A DNA stretch of 26,232 bases from Methanobacterium sp. GTDB taxonomy: Archaea > Methanobacteriota > Methanobacteria > Methanobacteriales > Methanobacteriaceae. Where the stretch lies: contig JAHKLQ010000196.1 of NCBI GenBank assembly GCA_020854975.1, positions 1 through 26,232 of the forward strand, given 5' to 3'. The notes under the pieces were generated by a model, which was not told where the DNA came from, ran no database searches, and saw only the letters and a program-made list of their open reading frames with translations. Position 1 is the first letter of the stretch; every line of letters begins with the position of its first letter. The position numbers and the translations under genes are program-made. Positions 19,001 through 26,232 of this stretch are shown piece by piece.

Positions 19001-22000
19001 TTTGAGTACATATAAACCAGGGACTCGTAACCCATTACATCCCCAATAGTGGTATCTGTGACATTATTTGGTGCTGTTCCGTTTGTATCCATGTAAGATT
19101 TTATTTTATTGGCCATACTTACGAATTCTGTATTATATATTGTTCCACAGGTGATTTTTTCAGTGATATTGGTTGGATTTCCGATAGTTTCCAAAATTAT
19201 GGAAGTGTTCAAATAATTTTCAATATTTATAACGGACCGGACTAAGAGATTCAAGAATTGAGACGTTGTTACTTGTATTCCTGCAACAGTCACAGTATTT
19301 GGAAGAGTATAATTAGTATCAACATAAGACTTAACAGTTTCTGAAGCATTTTTTATCTGGTCTGTTGTTATAAAAACCGTGCTTGTGTTTGATATCACCA
19401 TCCACGGATTAACTGTGATGAATTGGGGTAAGGTATTTGTTGCATCATGTGAGTTTATGATTTGACTGTACATGTAGATTAGAGATTCAAAGCGTATGTC
19501 TCCTAAACTTGTAGTTCTACAATTAGGCGCTTGTCCATTAGTATGCATATATGACATTATATCATTTGCAAGGTTAACATAGTTCTCACAGACAATATTT
19601 TCCCCCTTAGTTATTGTTTCAGAAGGAGTAAGAGCAGTATCGTAACTTATAAGTGCAATTGAAGTATATAAAGAATCATCTATATTTAATACTGTAGCAA
19701 CTGCCATTTGTAGGAATTGAGCCATATTTACAGTTGTTCCAGCGATTGTGACAGAAGATGGTAATTGATGATTAGTTTCCACATAGGATTGCAAAGTTTT
19801 TGATGCATCTTGTATTTGATCTACAGTAAAAAATATAGTGCTTGCATCTGAGACAACCGCCCATGGTGTAACAGTAATCTTCTGAGGCAATGCCGTTTTA
19901 TTACCATAATAATCCACTATTAAGGAGTACAAGTAAACTAATGATTCATAACGTATGTTTCCTAAACTAGTTGACACATAATCTGGTGCTCTTCCATTAG
20001 AATCCATATAAGAGATTATAGTCTCAGCATGATCTATAAAAGAGGTAGTGTTAATGTTTCCCCCCGTCACGGTTTCTGATGGGCTATTCGCCGTATTATA
20101 ACTTTGTAAAACAAGTTTAGCGTTTAGTTTCCCGTTTATATTTGTTACTGTCGTGGTTAAAAGTTTCAAAAACTGAGGCATGGTTACTTGTGTTCCAGAT
20201 ATAGTAACATAACTTGGAAGCGTGTGATTTGCCTCTGTATATGACTTTACTGTTTCTGAAGCATCTTTAATTTGATCTGTTGTTATGAATTTGGTATTGA
20301 CATTGGAAACAACCGACCACGACCTTACTGTTATAAGATCAGGTAGAGTGTAATTATTTGCCTTATAAGAGGATAATATCTGGCTGTACATGTAGATAAG
20401 CGAAGGATAGTTTATGTTTCCGAGACTACTGGTTTGGTAGTTAGGTGCTCTTCCATCTCCATACATGAAAAACTCAATCGATCGTGCAAGATCGAGATAC
20501 TGTGTCTGGTTGAGGCTTCCACCTGTAACTGTTTCTGGAGTATCTGTTGGAAGCCCATAGCTCTGCAGAACTAACTGACCAGCATAAGTGCCATTTATGC
20601 AATGTAAGGATGTGGTTAGAAGTTTCAAAAACTGAGGCATGCTCACAATAGTTCCAGAAATATTTACATTATTTGGAAGCGCATGATTTGTCTCAATATA
20701 TGTTTTAACCGTTTCTGATCCACTAATTACCTGGTCAACATTGAAAGTTACTGTATTTGGATTCGAAATTACTGACCATGGAATAACTGTAACATATTGT
20801 GGAATAGTGTTTTTTACATTATAATAGTTTAAAATTTGGCTGTACATGAAAACCAGATCTTCATAGCGCATGTTTCCCTGTGAAGTTCCGGCATAATTTG
20901 GTGCATACCCATTGGAATACATAAAAGAGATTATGTTATCCGCAACAACGAGATAATTTTCATAGTTAATTTTTCCACTAGTTAAGGTTTCTGAAGGGCT
21001 AGGTGCTGTGTTGTAACTTTGCAGAACAATTGATTGGTATAAACCAGCATTAACATTTTTTAATGCTTTGAGTTCAAGATTCAAGAATTGAGGCATTGTA
21101 ATTTGCATTCCAGAAATTGTTACACTAGCTGGAAGAGCATGATTGATTTCTATATAGAATTTAACTGTGCTTGCTGCAGTTTTTATTTGATCCATAGTCA
21201 AAAAAATAGTGTTTTGATCTGTAACTGTTGCCCATGGTGTTAATGTTATATAACTAGGTAACCACAGGTTTGTACTGGCAGAGTTTATAATTTGTGCGTA
21301 CATATAAACCAGTGATTCATATCGTATATAACCTCTTACAGTTGTTTTGTAGTTGGGAGCATACCCATTAGTATCCATAAAATTACTAATAGCAGTTGTA
21401 GCATCTAAATAATCTGTAACGCTAAGATCACCACCGGTAATACTTTCGTAAGGATTTGGAGCAGTATTATAATTTTTTAATACAATTGATTGGAATAAAT
21501 TATCTTTAGCATTTATGAGGTAAAGCACTTCTAGTTTCAAAAAGTTGGGCATAGAAACTGTTGATTTGGAAATAGTTACATGTTCCGGTAATTGATGATT
21601 AGTCTCTATATATGATTGAACCATATCTGCAGTGTCTCTTATTTGATCCATTGTGATGAACATGGTGCCATTATTCGCCACAACTGACCACGGTATAACT
21701 GTAATAAAGTTTGGTAAAACGTTTGCCGCCTTATAAGATTTTAAAATTTCCGCAAATGTATAAACTAATGATTCATAACCCATATTACCTAAATTAATTG
21801 ATCTATAGTCTGGAGCCCTGCCATTAGAATCCATATACGATTTAACACTGCTTGCTAGACTAATATAATCCGTTTTTGTGAGATTTCCTGTGGTACTTAT
21901 GGTTTCTGAAGAATTGAGCGGTCGTTCAAAATTTCCTATGGAAATCGAAGTAGTAATATTATTATTTAAATTTGCTACTGCTGTTATGGTAAGATAAAGA

Positions 22001-22926
22001 AATTGTGACATGTTAACTGTTGTTCCGAAAATGGTCATATTATCGGGTAGTTCATGATTGGCTTCTATGTATGTTTGAACAGAATAAGAAGCGTATAACA
22101 AGTCAGTTATAGTGGTACTGGGTGGTGCTGCTGCATTGATGGTGTAAGTTGCTGTTTGTGTTGTACCCACATTTCCTGACGCGTCACGTCCGTAATATTT
22201 TAAAAGTGTTGATCCTGGATTTAGGTTTAATGTGACTGTTTTTACTTGATTATTCCAAGTAACACCATTATCCAAACTATAATAAACATTAGGATTTGGA
22301 TCAATACTATCATTGGCTGTTAAGGTCACATTCTTTAAGGTATCGTATGTACCAGATGGTAAGTTATTGGTTACGGTAGGGGGGACATTATCTATTACTA
22401 CACCTGTTGAATCTGTACCTGAATAGTAAACCACGGTTACATAATTAGGTAATTGACCGTTAATTAAATAATAATTCAGAATTTTTGCATACATGTATAC
22501 TAATGATTCATAGCGTATGTTTCCTTTACTACTAGAAGCATAATTGGGTGCAACCCCATTATTGTCTATAAAATTACTAACACGACTAGCTATATCCACA
22601 TATTCTGTTTTATACACAGTACCAGTTCCTGATCCTGATGGACCTGTAGGATTACCGACAGTATCAATATCTACAGGAGTGGTCACACCTTGATTAAGTT
22701 CTACAGTGAATTTAGTGACCGTGTTTAAAAATGAAGGTGTGGTACTATTTTTGTCAGATATGTGTACATAGCCAGGTAAATGATTATTAGATTCCGTGTA
22801 ATTTTTAACTCCAGAGGAAGCTAATTCTGTTTCAGTAAGATTCATACTTTCTGCTGAAACAGCTCCCATGAACATAATTATTATTACGAAAAAACTCAGT
22901 AACACAAGACTCTTTTTTATATTCAT
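16093..22926 (-). CDS. Giant secreted pseudomurein-binding, beta-helix and C39-like peptidase protein
   Basis: A 2277-aa exported protein. The signal peptide covers residues 1-25, with cleavage after AVSA or nearby. Residues about 32-1330 hold eight bipartite modules of roughly 150 aa. Each has an A part ('VKSYIETNHxLPxxVTISG..V.MPQFL') and a B part ('FMDxNGxAPNYxxTS.GNIxYESLVYMYSQI...LPxxITV.PW'), both resembling pseudomurein-binding repeats. An Ig-like domain (about 178-265) is inserted between modules 1 and 2. Then follow a NosD-like right-handed beta-helix (about 1345-1555), an Ig/Big-like domain (about 1585-1680) and a second beta-helix (about 1695-1930). Next is a C39-like cysteine peptidase domain (about 1940-2066; C1951, H2024, D2040). 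The tail holds an aromatic region (2090-2175) and a weakly hydrophobic segment (about 2186-2240). The protein probably binds the cell wall and displays the beta-helix and peptidase outside. GGGGGG lies 5 bases before the ATG. It may be an adhesin, wall-processing enzyme or both. Confidence 0.88.
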   Translation of the reverse strand: MNIKKSLVLLSFFVIIIMFMGAVSAESMNLTETELASSGVKNYTESNNHLPGYVHISDKNSTTPSFLNTVTKFTVELNQGVTTPVDIDTVGNPTGPSGSGTGTVYKTEYVDIASRVSNFIDNNGVAPNYASSSKGNIRYESLVYMYAKILNYYLINGQLPNYVTVVYYSGTDSTGVVIDNVPPTVTNNLPSGTYDTLKNVTLTANDSIDPNPNVYYSLDNGVTWNNQVKTVTLNLNPGSTLLKYYGRDASGNVGTTQTATYTINAAAPPSTTITDLLYASYSVQTYIEANHELPDNMTIFGTTVNMSQFLYLTITAVANLNNNITTSISIGNFERPLNSSETISTTGNLTKTDYISLASSVKSYMDSNGRAPDYRSINLGNMGYESLVYTFAEILKSYKAANVLPNFITVIPWSVVANNGTMFITMDQIRDTADMVQSYIETNHQLPEHVTISKSTVSMPNFLKLEVLYLINAKDNLFQSIVLKNYNTAPNPYESITGGDLSVTDYLDATTAISNFMDTNGYAPNYKTTVRGYIRYESLVYMYAQIINSASTNLWLPSYITLTPWATVTDQNTIFLTMDQIKTAASTVKFYIEINHALPASVTISGMQITMPQFLNLELKALKNVNAGLYQSIVLQSYNTAPSPSETLTSGKINYENYLVVADNIISFMYSNGYAPNYAGTSQGNMRYEDLVFMYSQILNYYNVKNTIPQYVTVIPWSVISNPNTVTFNVDQVISGSETVKTYIETNHALPNNVNISGTIVSMPQFLKLLTTSLHCINGTYAGQLVLQSYGLPTDTPETVTGGSLNQTQYLDLARSIEFFMYGDGRAPNYQTSSLGNINYPSLIYMYSQILSSYKANNYTLPDLITVRSWSVVSNVNTKFITTDQIKDASETVKSYTEANHTLPSYVTISGTQVTMPQFLKLLTTTVTNINGKLNAKLVLQSYNTANSPSETVTGGNINTTSFIDHAETIISYMDSNGRAPDYVSTSLGNIRYESLVYLYSLIVDYYGNKTALPQKITVTPWAVVSDASTIFFTVDQIQDASKTLQSYVETNHQLPSSVTIAGTTVNMAQFLQMAVATVLNIDDSLYTSIALISYDTALTPSETITKGENIVCENYVNLANDIMSYMHTNGQAPNCRTTSLGDIRFESLIYMYSQIINSHDATNTLPQFITVNPWMVISNTSTVFITTDQIKNASETVKSYVDTNYTLPNTVTVAGIQVTTSQFLNLLVRSVINIENYLNTSIILETIGNPTNITEKITCGTIYNTEFVSMANKIKSYMDTNGTAPNNVTDTTIGDVMGYESLVYMYSKIVTSYNATETPPEKVYVVPWIARSNPNGTFNFRTYEIFNSIQEAIDDQDTIIGDTIWLQKTNYSENVVVNKKVTIRPIYDCNVTIQALNPNLPIFTINISANGTTIQDLIINGSINNVGIFINNSNENQILGNNITNNTNGIYVYNSTNNVISGNEISNNGLNGVFINTGSENEVSSNSIFANDSVGIKIQDSNNSRIYSNNLYNNLDGIYLNNSSTEVHFNRILGNSRYGFYNVGNGTINATNNWWGSNSPLVSLNSPSDICISGGEVIYDPWLVLSVNSLTDRSDRNGTNYNYQITADITHNNQGKDTSSDGSIPDNIPIYFNTTIGTMNSSGTTKRGRSELKLTGTSAGLANVSVTLDNQTVSQSVNITSINILGVRNDRTMESFSSIQEAIDDPDTVNGDTITISEGLYVENVLVDKKIIIKAVTGENVTLKPQDFNKSVILVVNAGSGTEIRGINIVSANISHGISLSNAYNCLIIDNIISESEWNVYLYMSGNNNITGNIIKSGVNGISLYKSTGNNILYNNIIKNENGLYAKMSNYNSIIGNKFDENYYGVYIQHSNNFNTTGNNLTVNWVGIYLYDTNDNKIIGNNLTDNGAGITYHDSIGTIISENNFADNWLTDTSVIESGEVIMATTMYTCGPAALATILKKLGIYTTEAEMAKIAETDETGTSLLGLKNAANAKGVNAYGYELSIGQLQPDYIVVLKINGYNHFDVIQNITNDTVTLFDPNLGIIQMNLTKFNELYMGYAFVLNDAIQGAVQLTDDQMGTIKGLWHTVRTMKWRWHPPEKRSYTIRIDRKIPYYVPVFSYYPGWKIWTPWGYKRIGAFWYLSGFERRFYHLKVTRTIYYYVPGYWEPYAVYTREPDPSDINKISYYGTLFTVTGAGLTLGAVSKSVTLIRAGVSVYTAVSTQTLFSVGDTILSLYGAFSYTNPDPNPIPPGEEDHPRPGEPYVNCIDPSWEPYLAN

Positions 22927-24077
22927 ATTTTCCCCCCAATTGCGGTTGAAAAAATTTTATGATTGTTTTTAGATATAAAATTGTCTTTAAATAACATTAA
23001 TGCGAAAAAAAATTTAATTAACGATTTAAATATATTTTTATTTAATATGTTAGCCCCTCCAGATCTTAATCGTGCCAAAATTCCATAAAATGCATTTTTA
23101 CATAACCCTCCATTTGTTAACATCTTATTTATAAATATTTCGTTTTAAAATTAAAATTAAGAAGGCTTTATGATTCTATTTACCGTTTAATACTGTTTAA
23201 AATCGTTTGAAAATTAATAATAACAAGTAATAATTTCCGTTTAATAATAATTGTAGCATAGATCTTAATTAAGTAATATTCGCTAACTAAAAATAATTAT
23301 TAACAATATCAAAGGATATGATAAAAATTTGTGGATCTTCTCACCAACAAAGAACCCAATATTTTACTAAGTTTGGTTTAAAGGTTTAACTAATTTACAA
23401 TTCAATAGAATAAAAAAATGCGTATAACTTTATTGTCAACAGATTTAAATGACTTTAAATACCTTGATACAATTAATTTTGAACACCTGCATGTTTTTCA
23501 CTATTATACTTAATTTATATTTAGTTAAGAGGTTTTCTCATGAAATTTGCATTTTATTTTTTATAATGTTAACTTCATGTGTTTAATTGATTTTATGAGT
23601 CTATTTGTTTTTGTTATGATTATATATTCTTTTAAGGTTGTGAAAAATAATTATCCGGTTTTTCAGCAAATTATCCTGAAATCCGGTTTGTCCATACCTG
23701 AAACATACATTTTTAACTGCATTTTCTTCCACAAGTATCTCACACACTGAAAAAAGAACACCATCAATCAAAGTCATGATAACAATACAAAGTCACATTC
23801 TACGATAATAAACAATTTTACCTACTATACTTGTATTTTACTAAAATCCAACTATTCTATAGGGTTAGAAATAAAATGACAATATACTTCTTCTGAATAA
23901 AATTCACGACACGCTAAAACACCAAGCAATTTTGAACAATGCGATATTCAACCAAAACCATTAAAACCACCTTAAAAAATTAAAAATCAATCCAAAACGG
24001 ATAACAAAACAACAAACCCAAAAAAACCTAAAAAGATAAGTTAATCCATCCATACTAATTAAATAACTGATCATATT
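22927..24077. other. 1.15-kb intergenic region upstream of the giant gene
   Basis: It holds the promoter region of the giant gene: AATTTTATATC (about 22972-22982 on the minus strand) is a TATA candidate giving a ~25-base leader with the G6 ribosome binding site. A second candidate, AAAATATATTTAAATC, lies near 23024-23040. Short open frames here (22923-23123 minus, 23418-23513 plus, 23547-23750 plus) lack ribosome binding sites and family features. CCGG..TTCAG (23655-23666) and CCTGAA..CCGG (23675-23686) form an imperfect hairpin. No tRNA or insertion-sequence end was seen. The length is unusual beside the tight spacing elsewhere and may be decayed sequence. Confidence 0.45.
23655..23686. repeat. 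Imperfect inverted repeat in the giant gene's upstream region
   Basis: CCGGTTTTTCAG and CCTGAAATCCGG can pair over about 10 of 12 positions around an AT-rich loop. It lies in the otherwise featureless region upstream of the giant wall protein gene. It could be a terminator, a remnant of a mobile element end, or chance. Confidence 0.3.
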
Positions 24078-24449
24078 TTATATAACTGGTTGAGACTTTC
24101 CCTTAACATTGGGTTTAAAAAGTAATACAACAACAACGATGTATGCAAAAACCCCAAAAGCACAAACTAAATATTGTTCATTGTTTTGCAGATATATCAT
24201 TTGAACTAAATACATGTTAATTAAAAGTATAGTTTGAACAACAAGCACACATAATAACGCCACATAATAAACTACACGATTGGAATTATATAATTTAAAT
24301 ATAGAAATCAATAATCCAATCATACCTAAACAAAAAACAAAATATCCCGGATTGCCTGAAGACAAATACTTGAGAAATAAAACACTAAACGTGCCTAAAA
24401 CAGAAATAGCAGCATATTTATCATGCCTTTGTAGTACTTTATCATCCAT
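24078..24449 (-). CDS. Four-helix small membrane protein (copy 2 of a duplicated gene)
   Basis: A 123-aa paralogue of the protein at 15603-15956. It has four hydrophobic segments (about 14-30, 33-51, 57-79 and 91-109) and the shared FKL-N-NRV, YYVALLCVLVVQTILLIN and YLQNNEQY blocks. The N-terminus is longer and charged (MDDKVLQRHDKY) where copy 1 has MVDRSLVIAE, and the C-terminus ends KGKSQPVI. The leader has AAAAGGCGAT before the ATG, close to the consensus, and the same TATA box and inverted repeat as copy 1. It lies between the integrase gene and the giant gene, all on the minus strand. Both copies are intact, so both are probably in use. Function unknown. Confidence 0.75.
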   Translation of the reverse strand: MDDKVLQRHDKYAAISVLGTFSVLFLKYLSSGNPGYFVFCLGMIGLLISIFKLYNSNRVVYYVALLCVLVVQTILLINMYLVQMIYLQNNEQYLVCAFGVFAYIVVVVLLFKPNVKGKSQPVI

Positions 24450-24555
24450 TATAATATCGCCTTTTCAAATTCCTAAATCAGATGTAAGCTAATTCAATAA
24501 ACTGTCAAATAAAACACTTATTGAATATGGTTCTTATAAATATTTCTTTAATCAA
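24110..24555 (-). repeat. Duplicated segment, copy 2 (membrane gene plus promoter)
   Basis: The counterpart of 15640-16065, same orientation, estimated at about 80% nucleotide identity by eye. The promoter part (TTCTTATAAATATTTCTTT and ATTCAATAAA) is conserved about as well as the coding part, which argues for selection on regulation as well as protein, or for a fairly recent duplication. Confidence 0.75.
24493..24545 (-). promoter_or_regulatory. TATA box and inverted repeat upstream of the 123-aa gene
   Basis: The same layout as in copy 1: a GAAATATTTATAAG block (24532-24545) and, about 6 bases further, TTCAATAA with matching TTTATTGAA (24493-24525 overall). The outer arms are kept, while the inner GTGT/ACAC part of copy 1 has drifted to GTGT/ACAG. 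Conservation of the outer arms suggests that they are the functional part. Confidence 0.5.
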
Positions 24556-24590
24556 GATGAAAAATAAATTAATTGTTAGACCGCCTTGTT

Positions 24591-24617
24591 TTAATGTAAA
24601 AAAGATCGTTACATTAA
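24591..24617. repeat. Perfect 9-bp inverted repeat behind the integrase gene
   Basis: TTAATGTAA (24591-24599) and TTACATTAA (24609-24617) form a perfect 9-bp stem around a 9-base spacer. It lies about 50 bases past the integrase stop codon. It could terminate integrase transcription or be an arm-type or core site used by the recombinase, since attachment sites often lie next to int. Confidence 0.4.
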
Positions 24618-24663
24618 TTATTGTTTAGATTGATAATAAATAAAGAAAAAAATAATATCATAA

Positions 24664-25953
24664 TTAACATATTATTTTATCTTTAAATTTAATTCCCTTT
24701 AATTTAGTGTCTAACCTGGAAAATCTTTTAAAAAGTTCTAATTGGTCTTCATTTAATTTAATTCTTGCTTCTTCATTACTAATATCATCATTTCCTAGCT
24801 TAGTTAATTCAGTATTTACCATGTTAACAAGATCGCCTATTACATCCATATGCTTTTGTTCATCATGTCTAATTTCCTCAATCTGCTGTTGTAAATCACC
24901 ATATTGATTTATAATCTTTATTTCAACTTTATTAGTCATTAACTGATTAACAACAGATAAATAATGATTCTTAATTGATTCTACATCTGGTTTAAAATAA
25001 GCATTCGTTACTGTTTCAATAGAATGTCCTAATAAAAATCTGGTAGCTAAATGAGGTATATTATTTTTTTCCAACGTTGTTGCAAAAAATTTACGTAAAT
25101 TATGACTTCTCACTACAAATCTACCATTTACTTTTCTGAAACCATTTTTATTATTGATATACGTAAACATTGATCCAATTTCATTTGATGTTAAATGGCT
25201 ATTTGTACGTTTAGATCTGAAAAGTTTGTCTTCCAATCTCGGATTATAATCAGGATATCTTTGATGTAATTCTTCAAGATACATAATTATGCGGTCTAGA
25301 GATTCAGGGGAACTAAAAGTAAAAAAACTCTTGTCTGTTTTAACCCGGATCAAATTCCAAAACAAGATCGTGTCATTTTCCTTTGCTTTTTCTATTACTT
25401 CATCTAATGTTTCAGGATAGGAAGTTAAGGATAACGCATCATATAAATGCTTAAATGTTAAACTTGCAAGTTCTGCTCTGCTCATTCCAGATGATAAACC
25501 AGTTAGAACAATAGCTTTATAAACACTACCACAATATTCCAGAAACAACTGAATTTCATCCATAGTAGGCAAATCTTCTATTGTTTCAATATATGTTGGT
25601 TTAGGTGATTTCCTTCTTCTAGATCTAGGAACTTCTATATCAAATTCCCTGTAAAATGCTTTTATTAGTATCATCATCTGTTTTATAGAACTATCAGCTA
25701 AATCTGATTTATCTAATTCAGATTTGAAGTTGATCAAATAGTGATTAATCTTCCTTTTACGCATTCTCATATCTGACTCTTCTTCATCCTCAGCTTCTTC
25801 AATTAATTCTTCTAATCCCTTATTTAAGAAATTACAGTACATATTCAATGTATTCTTATATGTACGAATAGTATTATATCTTAATTCACGTTTAGAACAA
25901 AAATCTTGGAATAGGGGTTCATCTTCAATTGACGCAAATTTAGCTCTTGACAT
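24664..25953 (-). CDS. Tyrosine recombinase / integrase
   Basis: A phage-integrase-family site-specific recombinase, probably responsible for the island. The N-terminal SAM-like core-binding domain spans about residues 10-115, with an acidic insert EEAEDEEESD near 56-65. The catalytic domain spans about 130-340, with Arg163 (GMSRAEL), Lys209 (RVKTDK), His288-x-x-Arg291 (RSHNLR), His314 (LLGHS) and nucleophile Tyr323 (NAYFKP), numbered from the upstream ATG at 25965. All active-site residues are present, so it looks functional. A C-terminal extension (about 345-429) contains a probable coiled coil. I start it at 25953 because GAGGT (25959-25963) is a ribosome binding site for that ATG and lies inside the longer frame; this gives 429 aa. 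Its start lies 12 bases beyond the stop codon of the cut ORF at 25966-26130. Confidence 0.92.
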   Translation of the reverse strand: MSRAKFASIEDEPLFQDFCSKRELRYNTIRTYKNTLNMYCNFLNKGLEELIEEAEDEEESDMRMRKRKINHYLINFKSELDKSDLADSSIKQMMILIKAFYREFDIEVPRSRRRKSPKPTYIETIEDLPTMDEIQLFLEYCGSVYKAIVLTGLSSGMSRAELASLTFKHLYDALSLTSYPETLDEVIEKAKENDTILFWNLIRVKTDKSFFTFSSPESLDRIIMYLEELHQRYPDYNPRLEDKLFRSKRTNSHLTSNEIGSMFTYINNKNGFRKVNGRFVVRSHNLRKFFATTLEKNNIPHLATRFLLGHSIETVTNAYFKPDVESIKNHYLSVVNQLMTNKVEIKIINQYGDLQQQIEEIRHDEQKHMDVIGDLVNMVNTELTKLGNDDISNEEARIKLNEDQLELFKRFSRLDTKLKGIKFKDKIIC

Positions 25954-25965
25954 GTTATACCTCAT

Positions 25966-26130
25966 TTAGACGTTGTCATCTTTCTGGTGTAACGCTTCAA
26001 AATTGAGGCTAAAAGATAAGTAATCATAAGCACTATGATCTATGACATGATTAGTAAAATCTGAAGTAAAATTAAATTTTTCAAGAGTTTTTCTAATAAA
26101 ATCTTTAATAAACTTGGGATGTAAAAGTAA
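25966..26130 (-). pseudogene. Start-less 3' fragment of an unknown gene at the island edge
   Basis: An open frame of 54 codons ends in TAA 12 bases before the integrase ATG. It encodes [19 protein letters not shown] and then a mixed, protein-like sequence ending FEALHQKDDNV. There is no ATG, GTG or TTG in frame and no ribosome binding site at its opening, which begins after a TAA at 26131-26133. The composition looks like a real protein end rather than chance. The simplest reading is a gene whose 5' part was lost, the cut lying at or before about 26130, immediately before the ribosome binding site of ychF. I do not recognise the protein. Confidence 0.45.
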
Positions 26131-26144
26131 TTAATAGTGATATT

Positions 26145-26232
26145 ATGCTCCAGATTGCAGTAACCGGAAAGCCCAATGTGGGTAAATCATCATTTTTCAA
26201 CGCAGCCACCCTTTCAGAAGCTGAAGTAGCTG
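26145..26232 (+). CDS. OBG/YchF-family GTPase, N-terminus only
   Basis: The gene runs off the right edge. The visible 29 codons read [20 protein letters not shown] and on to ATLSEAEVA. The P-loop GKPNVGKSS (residues 8-16) followed by [13 protein letters not shown] is typical of the Obg/YchF branch of TRAFAC GTPases, which act on ribosomes or in redox-linked regulation. AGTGAT lies just before the ATG. It appears to be a core gene marking the right limit of the island. Its promoter must lie within or across the cut ORF (TTTAATAAA near 26104 is a candidate), so island insertion may have changed its expression. The family is secure; the exact subfamily is not, from so short a piece. Confidence 0.8.
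   Translation, partial: MLQIAVTGKPNVGKSSFFNAATLSEAEVA

Noticed and set aside
16093..22926. The periodic repeats of the giant gene as a CRISPR-like or satellite array
   Set aside because: The repeats are in one intact reading frame with protein-level conservation and diverged DNA, so they are coding modules.
22923..23123. 66-codon frame overlapping the start of the giant gene
   Set aside because: It covers the likely promoter and G6 ribosome binding site of the giant gene and has no ribosome binding site or protein features of its own.
23418..23513. 31-codon frame starting MRITLLSTDLNDFKYLD
   Set aside because: Its composition looks a little protein-like, but there is no ribosome binding site and it is too short to support.
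23547..23750. 67-codon open frame on the plus strand upstream of the giant gene
   Set aside because: It starts at a TTG without a ribosome binding site, is biased to Phe/Ile/Tyr as random AT-rich DNA would be, and shows no domain.
8940..26150. Obvious attL/attR direct repeats for the integrase
   Set aside because: I compared the sequence after cbiE with that before ychF and after int by eye and found no convincing shared run. A computed search is needed.

Overview
The window looks like chromosome from a pseudomurein-walled methanogen of the Methanobacteriales, most likely Methanobacterium or a close relative. The main support is a giant secreted protein built from pseudomurein-binding-type repeats. 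The archaeal-type LeuRS, the Get3/ArsA ATPase, TATA promoters and GGTGAT-type ribosome binding sites agree with this. The genus is inferred; I ran no database search.

Positions 1-8938 are conserved housekeeping sequence. They hold the start of a probable GNAT acetyltransferase, leuS, cutA and nadE (all minus strand), a Get3/ArsA-type ATPase (plus), a secreted zinc phospholipase C-like protein (minus), a polytopic membrane protein (plus), a small unlisted membrane ORF, a cupin (plus) and the cobalamin methyltransferase cbiE (minus).

Positions about 8940-26130 look like an AT-rich accessory island. It starts with 1.1 kb of gene-poor DNA and ends with a tyrosine recombinase next to the core GTPase gene ychF. 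The left half (10-15.5 kb) holds genes I do not recognise: a 311-aa soluble protein, a decayed ribbon-helix-helix (RHH) gene, two head-to-head paralogous six-helix membrane proteins with one shared, probably leaderless promoter, a lipoprotein/zinc-ribbon membrane protein pair, a 169-aa protein and an intact 58-aa RHH regulator with palindromes upstream. A ~50-bp intergenic sequence occurs at both ends of this half.

The right half (15.6-24.6 kb) is dominated by a 2277-aa secreted protein with eight bipartite wall-binding modules, Ig-like domains, two parallel beta-helix regions and a C39-like cysteine peptidase domain. It is bracketed by two same-direction copies of a ~430-bp segment, each carrying a four-helix membrane protein gene and its promoter. 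Between integrase and ychF lies a start-less 54-codon reading frame that looks like a gene cut at the island junction.

The best candidates for something undescribed are the duplicated segments around the giant wall protein, the divergent membrane-protein pair, and the cut ORF at the integrase/ychF junction. There is no tRNA, rRNA or CRISPR array that I can see.
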